This document shows positions 17,045-24,616 of a stretch of 64,000 nucleotides of DNA, in pieces. Within the stretch, counting starts at the first letter, position 1, and each line of letters begins with the position of its first letter. The stretch comes from Candidatus Poribacteria bacterium (GTDB lineage: Bacteria; Poribacteria; WGA-4E; WGA-3G): assembly GCA_028824685.1 (NCBI GenBank), contig JAPPCZ010000097.1, positions 1 through 64,000 on the forward strand. Direction: 5' to 3'. Both the position numbers and the translations under genes were made by a program. The notes under the pieces are model-generated. The model was not told where the DNA came from and did not search any database. It saw only the letters and a list, made by a program, of their open reading frames with translations.

Positions 17045-18445
17045 CTAAAATCGCTTGAGAAAGATATCCCCGTTATCCTGCTGGCTGTTGCTCCAAACGA
17101 CCACACACTGTCCGTTCCCAACAGGGACCACGAACGGTGGAAAATGTTCACCTTTACTTGTAGAGACAGGCACTCCCTCTTCTTTCCATAAGAGATTCCC
17201 ATCCAAATCTATCTTTTGACAGTAAATAGCGTCAACACTTTTTTCACCGATGTCTCCCCGATAATCCATCCATGCGACAAAAAACTGTTTTTCTTCGGTT
17301 TGCACGATGAAAGGTCTATCCTGATGACCGCCTACAGTGCAAAGCGGGATACCATCTTTCTGCCAAGCCAATGTTCCGTCCGCATGGATGCGTTGCGCAT
17401 ACAGGTCACCGTAGATATCGCGTTCGTCTCGCCACACAGCAATCAACCCACCTTCCCCATCATAGACAACAGCAGCGTTTTTTTGAATTCCGTCCGCTGT
17501 ACAGACTGGGACGCCTGTCTCTTGCCACAATTTCTTTCCGTCAGGAGAAATACGTTGGGCATAGAGTTGGTCATTAATAAAGTTTTCATATATCTGCCAC
17601 ACAACGATAAACCCTCCTTTACCATCTGCCACTACACGTGGTTCACCTTGCATCCCATCTTTTGGGGTAATGAGAAGCGGCGCATCCCATAAAGGCTTAC
17701 CTTCCATACTTAGCCGAAACGCCATAATGTGCCAATTCTCGATCCCTACAACGTCCCACCACACAACATAGAAACCACCGCTATCATCTTCAACAAGGAC
17801 TGGGTTACTCTGAAGTGATTCTGATGGGTAAACGGGTATACCATTCTTCTCCCATGAAGTTATTCCGGTCGATGTGATACGTTGAATATATAGGTCTTGA
17901 AATTCGGCACTTCGGCGTTCATCCTCCCATACAACGATAGCACCACCCTCACCATCACTCAAAATTGCTTGCGTAGATTGGTCTGCGGAGTCAGTGCAAA
18001 TTGGCATGCCGTCCTTTTGCCAGAATACATCACCTTCAATATTCACCGCTTGTGCATAAATATCCCAACTGCTTTTGTTTCGTCGGTCATTCCAGACGAC
18101 TATCGCATGTCTACCATGCTGAATCGCCCGAAGCCGCCGTTGGTTACTGGCAGCAATTGATATTGGGTCACCATCTAAATCCCAAATTGGTTTATTCCGA
18201 CTATCTACCCGTCGTACATAAACATCCCAATCCCTTCCAGTACGGTAATCCTCCCAAAAGACAATAACACCTCCTTCTCCATCTCTCACAACTGATGGAA
18301 AGAGTTGACCGTCTTTAGCAGAAGATACGACGATTGTTTCAGATGCATTAAGGTATGTAGGCAGAGAAGTGATACTTGCAATAATTGTAAATATTAGCCA
18401 AGTGGAAAGAGAGTTCAATCTTTGAAAAGCGTTTTTGGTGTCCAT
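17045..18445 (-). CDS. Exported protein with eight about 52-residue propeller-like repeats
   Basis: 466 residues from the ATG at 18445, which follows the sixA-like gene and overlaps it by 31 bases. A hydrophobic stretch at about residues 14-36 is a signal peptide. The mature part is eight repeats of about 52 residues, each with a core like DGEGGVIVFWEDYR, then D-YVRR, then W-KDGIPV. This pattern fits a beta-propeller of seven or eight blades. It resembles uncharacterised exported repeat proteins found with extracellular matrix or binding functions; there are no catalytic motifs. A TTG at 18490 extends the frame but has no better ribosome site. The function is unknown; it likely binds something in the periplasm or at the cell surface. 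Confidence 0.82.
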   Translation of the reverse strand: MDTKNAFQRLNSLSTWLIFTIIASITSLPTYLNASETIVVSSAKDGQLFPSVVRDGEGGVIVFWEDYRTGRDWDVYVRRVDSRNKPIWDLDGDPISIAASNQRRLRAIQHGRHAIVVWNDRRNKSSWDIYAQAVNIEGDVFWQKDGMPICTDSADQSTQAILSDGEGGAIVVWEDERRSAEFQDLYIQRITSTGITSWEKNGIPVYPSESLQSNPVLVEDDSGGFYVVWWDVVGIENWHIMAFRLSMEGKPLWDAPLLITPKDGMQGEPRVVADGKGGFIVVWQIYENFINDQLYAQRISPDGKKLWQETGVPVCTADGIQKNAAVVYDGEGGLIAVWRDERDIYGDLYAQRIHADGTLAWQKDGIPLCTVGGHQDRPFIVQTEEKQFFVAWMDYRGDIGEKSVDAIYCQKIDLDGNLLWKEEGVPVSTSKGEHFPPFVVPVGNGQCVVVWSNSQQDNGDIFLKRF

Positions 18446-18912
18446 AAGTTGGCCAAAGTTCCTCTGGTAGAAAAATCGAATGCTTCCCAATTTTGGATAG
18501 GGAGTTCAATATGGGCGAGAGCAGCAGTGGGCATTCGTTCAATCTGTCCTGTCAAGTGTCGTAAGAGTTGTTCCATTGTTGGATTATGTCCGACAACCAT
18601 AACACGTTCATATTTATTGGATAATGCTTGTAATTTTTCTATATAAACACCTGGTGGGGCAAGATAAAAACCATCCAACCGCTTTATTTTGGCAGTATAA
18701 CCGCATGATTTGGCAACTTTTGTAGCAGTTTTTCTTGCGCGCTTGGCTGATGAGGTAAGAATGCGGTCTGGAATTAGCCCATGTTCGCGTAGATGTTTTC
18801 CTATACGCGGCGCATCTCGTTTACCACGTTTGTTAAGAGGACGATCATAGTCAGAAAGTTGCGGATTATCCCAACTGGATTTGGCATGTCGTAGTATGAG
18901 AAGGGTTTTCAT
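18415..18912 (-). CDS. sixA: SixA-like phosphohistidine phosphatase
   Basis: 165 residues. The N-terminal MKTLLILRHAKSSW contains the RH catalytic motif of the histidine phosphatase superfamily, and VMVVGHNP carries the second catalytic histidine. The size and the SSW-D-D-RPLN-RG pattern fit SixA, which removes phosphate from phosphohistidine in Hpt domains or PTS proteins. It is cytoplasmic. The chosen ATG at 18912 starts the first strand; a GTG 12 bases upstream is possible. The 3' end overlaps the next gene by 31 bases, suggesting coupling. No histidine kinase is nearby, so its target cannot be named. Confidence 0.9.
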   Translation of the reverse strand: MKTLLILRHAKSSWDNPQLSDYDRPLNKRGKRDAPRIGKHLREHGLIPDRILTSSAKRARKTATKVAKSCGYTAKIKRLDGFYLAPPGVYIEKLQALSNKYERVMVVGHNPTMEQLLRHLTGQIERMPTAALAHIELPIQNWEAFDFSTRGTLANLWTPKTLFKD

Positions 18913-18955
18913 TCTAATTCTCACTATAATTTAGCACACGAGTATGCCTACTACT

Positions 18956-19966
18956 TTAAACCTGTGTCCAATCCATGATGACACCTAAATATTTATCCTT
19001 ATGATCGGTCAAACCATCATAAGCGGATTGTGCGTCTTCAGGATTTATGACATGTGTTAATAATTCCTCAACCTTGAATTTACCTTCCTTGATGAGCGAA
19101 TAAACTATTTGCGAATTCCGTTCAAGCGAATGTTTCGACTCACCGGAATGCATTGTCGGATACACCCATTCATGGGCACTTCGCAGCGTAATTGCCCCTA
19201 AGCCGATGAGATGCGAATAATTGAGTATCGCTGTAGCATTTGTTATATATTCACCGCGTGGCGAACCCAGTAGAATTACCTCGCCTTTGGTGCGAGTCAA
19301 CTGATACGCCAATTCAACAAGGCGTGGATTGCCGATCGCTTCAACGGTAACCTCAGCCTTATGTCCGTCTGTTAAGGACTTGACGCGTTCAAGCACGTCC
19401 TCTTCGTCAGGATTAATCAGGTGTTGTATGCCACACTTCCGAGCAATTTCTATCCGTTCAGGCACCCGTTCAACGCTAATGACTTTCATGCCTGCTAAAT
19501 TGAAAAGTTGTGAGGCGGAGTTACCAACTAACCCTAAGCCGATAATGACAGCAGTATCACCAAATTCAACCGAGGACACACGCAAAGAAGTCATTGCCAC
19601 CGTCGCCATCCGCACAAACGGAATCAGCTTTGCATCCATCTCCAACGGCTGTTTGAACGCCAACATGACAGAGGCTGTTTTGATGATTGAAGCGTGTGAA
19701 CTATAGCAAAAAGCGTAATCTCCAACAGCACACTTCGTTACGTGTTCCCCCACTTTCAGCACTTCACCAATAGCCGTGTAACCTGACCCGTGCGGAAACC
19801 GGGTACCACTCTCTAAACCCGTATATCCTGCACCTTCAGTGCCAGGACTTATCAAGCTGTAATGCGTTTTGAGTAAAATCTGGTTTGGTGCAAGTGTTTC
19901 GTCAAGTTCAAAATCCTCCAACGTTGCCGAACGTTTCGCTGGCATGATAATTTGTTTGGCTTTCAT
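18956..19966 (-). CDS. Zinc-type alcohol dehydrogenase-like oxidoreductase (MDR superfamily)
   Basis: 336 residues. AGGAG lies 6 nt before this ATG. The GroES-like N-terminal half (LISPGTEGAGYTG, GSGYTAIGEVLKVG) and the Rossmann half with GLGLVGNSASQ at about 160-170 define the medium-chain dehydrogenase family. The usual structural-zinc cysteine cluster is absent and the catalytic zinc ligands are not obvious, so it belongs to a zinc-poor branch often seen in sugar or threonine-type dehydrogenase operons. An NAD(P)-dependent reaction on a polyol or hydroxy acid is likely; the substrate is unknown. It lies in the minus-strand run with the sarcosine-oxidase-like, PhyH and creatininase-like genes but is 131 nt from its upstream neighbour. 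Confidence 0.85.
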   Translation of the reverse strand: MKAKQIIMPAKRSATLEDFELDETLAPNQILLKTHYSLISPGTEGAGYTGLESGTRFPHGSGYTAIGEVLKVGEHVTKCAVGDYAFCYSSHASIIKTASVMLAFKQPLEMDAKLIPFVRMATVAMTSLRVSSVEFGDTAVIIGLGLVGNSASQLFNLAGMKVISVERVPERIEIARKCGIQHLINPDEEDVLERVKSLTDGHKAEVTVEAIGNPRLVELAYQLTRTKGEVILLGSPRGEYITNATAILNYSHLIGLGAITLRSAHEWVYPTMHSGESKHSLERNSQIVYSLIKEGKFKVEELLTHVINPEDAQSAYDGLTDHKDKYLGVIMDWTQV

Positions 19967-20097
19967 GCATTGCTCCTCGTCAAGATTTAAGACTTCGTCT
20001 TGGTTTGCTTTATGATAACAAGGGCGAGTTAGCAAGTCAAGAACAATAATAAGTAAATCAAGGCTATTTAGTTTTCATCGTCAATTATCGTGAGCAG

Positions 20098-20403
20098 TTA
20101 CTTCTGTGAAGGTCGTTTGCCTCGAAATAGAGAAACGACAAGTGCTTTGATGGTCTTAACAAAAATCAATATTACTATAATGACTATTCCGATCAGAATC
20201 ACCCAATCTATCAGACTCAGCACATCATTCATAAATTCTGCTCTGGAGATTTCCATGCGTTGCCTCCTGCTTGGTGGAACTGACCATCGTGGAACATCAA
20301 CACGAAATAGAGATTTTTCAAATCCAAAGAAATGTAGATATAACATTCCCACTGCAGCTGCCGCTAATCCACTAAGGATTAAAAATAACTTATTTTTTCC
20401 CAT
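20098..20403 (-). CDS. Small membrane protein with two predicted helices
   Basis: 101 residues. The first helix is at about residues 6-26 (LFLILSGLAAAAVGMLYLHFF) and the second at about 65-87 (VILIGIVIIVILIFV); the C-terminus is basic. GAGG lies 7 nt before the ATG at 20403. It starts 14 nt after the sarcosine-oxidase-like gene, so it is in the same transcript. No family is recognised and no function can be given. Confidence 0.75.
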   Translation of the reverse strand: MGKNKLFLILSGLAAAAVGMLYLHFFGFEKSLFRVDVPRWSVPPSRRQRMEISRAEFMNDVLSLIDWVILIGIVIIVILIFVKTIKALVVSLFRGKRPSQK

Positions 20404-20417
20404 CAGACAACCTCTTT

Positions 20418-21536
20418 TCACCTTTTAATACGAAAAGGACTGATATCAAATTCAGTTTCACCAGTTAGTGCTAACTCACACATGATTCGTCCGACAAGTG
20501 AACAAAACTTAAAGCCATGCCCAGAAAAACCTGCTGCTATCAAGAGATCGGGACAGTTGGGGTGTGCGTCAATAATAAAATCTTCGTCCGGTGTTTCCGT
20601 GTAGAGGCAAACTTCAGCATGTGTGGATTTGCCGAGTCCTGGGATGCGTTCTTGCACGTAGACATCTATACGATCAACATAATCTGCATCAGGTTCCCGG
20701 TTGCACCTATCCGGAAAAACGCGTTTTCCTTTTCCGTGGCGCGCAACTTTTAATCCGTTTTTCCCAAAATATGGTATGCCGTACAGGAATTCGCCATCTT
20801 TTCTTATTTCTGTAAAAACGGGAAACTGCTCGGGCTGGAACAACGGAGCAGCATTTTGATAGTAGCAAACTTGTTGTCTCGTAACTTTGAGCGGAAAATC
20901 AATCTCAGGGAGTAGTATGTCTGTCCAAGCACCAGTTGTCACGACAACTTTTCTACCGTAAAATTCACTGTCTCCAGCGTAGACTGTCGGGACATCCATC
21001 TCCCAATCAATGTGGTTTACATGGGTTTCTTCTCGGATTTTTGCCCCATGTTGTTCAGCCAATTGCAGGTGAGTTAAAACACATTCGGAAGCATAAAGAA
21101 AACCGGTATCCTTCTGCCAAAGAATATCCATATCATTAGACACGCGGAATTGTGAGAACCGTTCTGTCAATTGTTTCGCATCCCACCATTCCGATTCAAC
21201 ACCTGCAGCATCCAAACTTTGCCGAACTGAAATCATGTATGGATTTCCACTCTCACCTAAATTGACGCTACCGGTAATGAACAGCAATTGCTTCCCTGAT
21301 ACTGACTCAAGATCGCACCATTCGGAGTATGCAGTTTTCATCAATTCGGTGTAAAAAGATTTATCGTAGAAAAAGCGGATGATGCGTGTTTCCCCGTGTG
21401 AACTTCCAAATGTATGTCCACGCTGGAATTGCTCCAAGACAAGCACATCCGCGCCAGATTTGGCAAGATGATACGCGGTTGCACTCCCCATGCCACCTGC
21501 GCCAATGACGATTGCGTCATAGATATGAGATTGCAT
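20418..21536 (-). CDS. Monomeric sarcosine oxidase / N-methyltryptophan oxidase-like flavoenzyme
   Basis: 372 residues. The dinucleotide fold is IVIGAGGMGSATA at residues 9-21. GSSHGETRIIRF matches the flavin-contact motif of monomeric sarcosine oxidases. The cysteine in EVCLYTETPDEDF is at the position of the covalent 8-alpha-S-cysteinyl FAD link. GLKVARHG and GFSGHGFKF carry the two conserved lysines, the first being the oxygen-activating one. These enzymes demethylate small secondary or N-methyl amines, giving formaldehyde and hydrogen peroxide. It sits 59 nt after a PhyH gene and downstream of a creatininase-like gene, hinting at N-methyl amine catabolism. The exact amine is unknown. Confidence 0.9.
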   Translation of the reverse strand: MQSHIYDAIVIGAGGMGSATAYHLAKSGADVLVLEQFQRGHTFGSSHGETRIIRFFYDKSFYTELMKTAYSEWCDLESVSGKQLLFITGSVNLGESGNPYMISVRQSLDAAGVESEWWDAKQLTERFSQFRVSNDMDILWQKDTGFLYASECVLTHLQLAEQHGAKIREETHVNHIDWEMDVPTVYAGDSEFYGRKVVVTTGAWTDILLPEIDFPLKVTRQQVCYYQNAAPLFQPEQFPVFTEIRKDGEFLYGIPYFGKNGLKVARHGKGKRVFPDRCNREPDADYVDRIDVYVQERIPGLGKSTHAEVCLYTETPDEDFIIDAHPNCPDLLIAAGFSGHGFKFCSLVGRIMCELALTGETEFDISPFRIKR

Positions 21537-21595
21537 TCTTTGCCTTTGTGGTTTAGGGTTGGCGCGTTTACAAAATGCGCCTACAACAGATAAAT

Positions 21596-22357
21596 TTATC
21601 CGTTTTGCGGGAATGGATTTGGTACGGTGGTAAAATTCTGGTACCGATCTTCACCACGCAATAAAATCGGTTTCCATGGACGTTTCAGTGAATTATCCTC
21701 TGCTTGTTTCACTGATGGTGGGATATATCGGATTGTTAAACCACATCGTCTCCGCGCAGAGTGGTTCGGTAGGCTACCGTGGATTATCTGTCCGTGATGG
21801 ATAGACATCTCACCTGCTTTTAAGATTAAATCTACAGCAGTCTCTGCATCCGCTTCGGTTACTGGGACTTCCTGATTGATGCTTAGCAGATTGCCTTCCT
21901 GTTCGGATTTGCCGTGTTCTTGAACACCTTGATGGTGGCTTCCGGGTATCACGCGCATACATCCGTTTTCTATATCGCTGTCATCTATAGCATACCAAGC
22001 GGTAATAGCGTCAGGTGGTTCAAGTCCCCAATATGTAACGTCTTGATGCCACGCGACAAATTTCTCACGGGGACCATATTTACAGAAGAAGTGTGTTGCT
22101 AACAACATCACATCCGGACCGATAAGTGCTTCAATAACATCAACAATTTTGGGGTGTGATGCAAGTTCCCAGATAAATTTATAGTCAAAATGCCAATCAA
22201 TGAGACCAATTTCACATTTCTCTGCACCGACCTCTGCTTCTAATGCATCGTATTCTTTACGAAAATGTGAGGTTTCAGCATCTTCAGCAACGTGGATGCC
22301 AGTTAAAAATCCATCTTTTTGGTAATTTTCAGCAAGTTGTGTGTTTGTCGTTTTCAT
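21596..22357 (-). CDS. Phytanoyl-CoA dioxygenase family (PhyH) protein
   Basis: 253 residues with GAGAGGA before the ATG. The iron-binding facial triad is HQD in AWHQDVTYWG and a distal His in MSIHHGQIIHGS; the 2-oxoglutarate arginine is in SARRRCGLTIRYI. PGSHHQG is the typical family loop. The family hydroxylates lipids or small metabolites with Fe(II), oxygen and 2-oxoglutarate; bacterial members include ectoine hydroxylase and many of unknown substrate. The gene is 13 nt after the creatininase-like gene, so co-transcription is near certain. It is one of three PhyH genes in the window, not closely similar to each other. Confidence 0.9.
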   Translation of the reverse strand: MKTTNTQLAENYQKDGFLTGIHVAEDAETSHFRKEYDALEAEVGAEKCEIGLIDWHFDYKFIWELASHPKIVDVIEALIGPDVMLLATHFFCKYGPREKFVAWHQDVTYWGLEPPDAITAWYAIDDSDIENGCMRVIPGSHHQGVQEHGKSEQEGNLLSINQEVPVTEADAETAVDLILKAGEMSIHHGQIIHGSLPNHSARRRCGLTIRYIPPSVKQAEDNSLKRPWKPILLRGEDRYQNFTTVPNPFPQNG

Positions 22358-22370
22358 GCGATGTCCTCTC

Positions 22371-23258
22371 TTATGAAAGTTTTGGAATTTTCCATTGGCG
22401 AAACCATTGTGAATCTTCAGGAGGCGGTTCGCCTGTATTTTGCATCGTCTTAAAGGTTTTCAAAGCAGGTGTCACATGGTCTGCCCAAATCTTTTCAACT
22501 TCTTCAAAGGTTACGGGTTGGCGTTCGGTGATATTCTGTTGTGCGTAAGCATCAAGCAATTCCTGCATCTTGTTGCCAAGCCAGGTGACTTCATCGTTCA
22601 CCATGCGCTCACCGACACGACGGTCTGAGTCATAAGCATTGCCTCCCATTGCAAAGTGGGGTCCGGGTTCATCTTTCGCTGGCATCCGAGACATGTCAAC
22701 ACACTCAGGCTCTAACGCCCACAATAGCGAAGTTTCAACTCTACCTGCGTGGTCTCCACCGTCACCTTGTTTGCTAAATCCAAGGTGGTTAGCCTCAAAA
22801 TCAGGCAGTCCATACAAACGCATCGCAAAGTGAGGTTGAATTAACTCCAAAAGTGTTTTGAGGTCTTGCCAATTCGGTCCATAATGTCCTGTGAGAAAGA
22901 TAGCAGCGTGAAATCCGAGCGCATCAGCAGCACGAACGTGGTAGCACACATTTTTGAAATGCTGCCACGCGGGCATAGCAGTCAGCCAACTCCGCACTTC
23001 ACCGACATTCTGCTGTGCCCAGTTCGCATACATCCCGTGTTCATGGATGTGCCAATAGTCGGGTGGTGCAACAATGCCACCGTGCGTCTGTGCAGCACGG
23101 CAAGCAATTGCATGCGCTTTGAGTGCATCAAGTCCGACTGTATTTTGCGGTCCGTGTGGTTCACAGAGACCATAAGTAAAATAGACACCTGGGCATGCCT
23201 CAAAAGCAGCTTCTAATTCATCAGGGTACATCCGTTCCCAACGTACTTCATTCTGCAT
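22371..23258 (-). CDS. Creatininase-family amidohydrolase
   Basis: 295 residues from the ATG at 23258 (GAGG upstream). The metal-binding pattern of the family is visible: GLCEPHGPQNTVGLD near residue 32, GHYG in FLTGHYGPN, DHAGRVETS for the late Glu, and early strand YFTYG. Creatininases open the creatinine ring; relatives act on pterin or formamide substrates, for example MftE and FAPy deformylases. The neighbouring sarcosine-oxidase-like enzyme fits a creatinine-to-sarcosine idea, but a creatinase gene is absent and the family is broad. Co-transcribed with PhyH 13 nt downstream. Confidence 0.85.
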   Translation of the reverse strand: MQNEVRWERMYPDELEAAFEACPGVYFTYGLCEPHGPQNTVGLDALKAHAIACRAAQTHGGIVAPPDYWHIHEHGMYANWAQQNVGEVRSWLTAMPAWQHFKNVCYHVRAADALGFHAAIFLTGHYGPNWQDLKTLLELIQPHFAMRLYGLPDFEANHLGFSKQGDGGDHAGRVETSLLWALEPECVDMSRMPAKDEPGPHFAMGGNAYDSDRRVGERMVNDEVTWLGNKMQELLDAYAQQNITERQPVTFEEVEKIWADHVTPALKTFKTMQNTGEPPPEDSQWFRQWKIPKLS

Positions 23259-23291
23259 TATTTTCCACCTCAAATCTTGCACGAAATTAGA

Positions 23292-23477
23292 CTACAATTC
23301 TTTCCAATCCTTGAAAACAACACCACATTTTGGACACTGTGTTGACCAACCCGTTTGCCGCTGTCCGCAATTAGGACACAACCATCTAACACCCTTACGG
23401 TAAGCATAAATCCATATCCCTACCTGGAAACCAATTACTAAAATAAACGCCAGTATTATAATAGTTATTTCAGTCAT
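23292..23477 (-). CDS. Small membrane-anchored zinc-ribbon protein
   Basis: 61 residues. A single helix (about residues 3-25, ITIIILAFILVIGFQVGIWI) is followed by a two-CxxC zinc ribbon (CPNCGQ and CPKCGV). The ribbon should face the cytoplasm if the N-terminus is outside. The start is uncertain; a TTG 24 bases upstream is possible. It lies between dnaJ-like and creatininase-like genes with short gaps (33-44 nt). The function is unknown. Confidence 0.75.
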   Translation of the reverse strand: MTEITIIILAFILVIGFQVGIWIYAYRKGVRWLCPNCGQRQTGWSTQCPKCGVVFKDWKEL

Positions 23478-23521
23478 TTCTTCAATTTGGTCTTTCAACA
23501 AAGTGACTTGAATCTAAGATA

Positions 23522-24400
23522 CTACTTGCTGGTTCCCAAGTTCAAAGTCTGGCATATTTTCTTAGCACCGGCAAGGTTTGGTTGCAGTTCAAACGCCATA
23601 AGCAAAACCTCTCGTGCCTCTGGGAATAGATTGATTTCAACGTAGAATTCTGCGATCTTTTTGTACATCCATGCCGTTTCCCGTTTCGGCAGTTCTAATG
23701 TCTGAATTTTCGTTAATGGAAGCTGATCCATCTGCTTATATCCTTCAACACTGAAGTGATAGAGATAGATTCTCTTGAGACGTTCTTTTACCTCTTTAAT
23801 AAAGTGCTTGAAACAGGGACGTTGCCCTTCCGCGGATAACAGAGACTCATAAATTTGCATCGCCAACTCAATTTTTCTGTGCCGTTCGGAGATAGAACCA
23901 TTTCCGTTAGAAAAACCGAGATTCTGATATGCTTCAGCAATAAGAAACTCACAATCCCGGCTATCTTCATAGTTGAAGAAATCGTCAATACACCATTTCG
24001 TGCCGTTCTTTTCACACCTTTGGCACAGCTGTTCGTAAATGGAGATGCCAGTTTCGTAGTTTTGATGTAGTAATGCTTGGAACAATAATTCTAACTTAGC
24101 ATAGTCCTGATCCAGTCTACTGTGTCTGTCGAAATACGAGCGGTATGATTTCTTCTGGCGTTCAATGTTCTGAAGTATCCGATCATAGTCAGATTTGCGT
24201 TTTTCGTCTTGCAGCACATCATAAGCGTTACAAATCTCCCGGAACTTATGTTTGGCATGTGCCACCTCATCTGGTCCAAAGTTGATATGAAGTTTATCAG
24301 GATGGTATCGTTTGGCAAGTTTGCGGAAGGCTCGTTTTATTTCGGACGCAGTCGCATTTCGACCAATCTCTAAAATTTGATAGTAGTTTGGAATTTGCAT
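23522..24400 (-). CDS. DnaJ-domain protein with helical C-terminal repeats
   Basis: 292 residues. The J domain is at residues 1-72 with NYYQILEIGRNATASEIKRA, the HPD motif (YHPDKL) and DVLQDEKRKSDYD. The rest is helical and TPR-like (WMYKKIAEFYVEINLFPEAREVL). There are no Gly/Phe, zinc-finger or C-terminal substrate domains of classical DnaJ, so it is a specialised Hsp70 co-chaperone. The start at 24400 begins exactly at the J domain; longer readings have no ribosome site. It is the most upstream gene of the minus-strand run that ends at 17045. Confidence 0.88.
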   Translation of the reverse strand: MQIPNYYQILEIGRNATASEIKRAFRKLAKRYHPDKLHINFGPDEVAHAKHKFREICNAYDVLQDEKRKSDYDRILQNIERQKKSYRSYFDRHSRLDQDYAKLELLFQALLHQNYETGISIYEQLCQRCEKNGTKWCIDDFFNYEDSRDCEFLIAEAYQNLGFSNGNGSISERHRKIELAMQIYESLLSAEGQRPCFKHFIKEVKERLKRIYLYHFSVEGYKQMDQLPLTKIQTLELPKRETAWMYKKIAEFYVEINLFPEAREVLLMAFELQPNLAGAKKICQTLNLGTSK

Positions 24401-24616
24401 GGGTATACTAAGTCTACTGAATAGATATAGTATTATAATTCCATGTATTGTCGGATTTGTCAAGTGGAAATTTGGAAGGTTGGAGGTTTAGGTCTCAAAT
24501 GGATTTGGATAAAGTAGGGTATAGAGTCCATCCATGAGCATATTTACACAGGCGTTGGGAATTAGGAGAGAACCGAATGGTTATGAAGATATTAAGTTGA
24601 CAGATGATTTTTTACA

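Noticed and set aside
21545..21595. Possible repeat with GCGCGTTTACAAAATGCGC
   Set aside because: Only one copy seen and the arms are imperfect.
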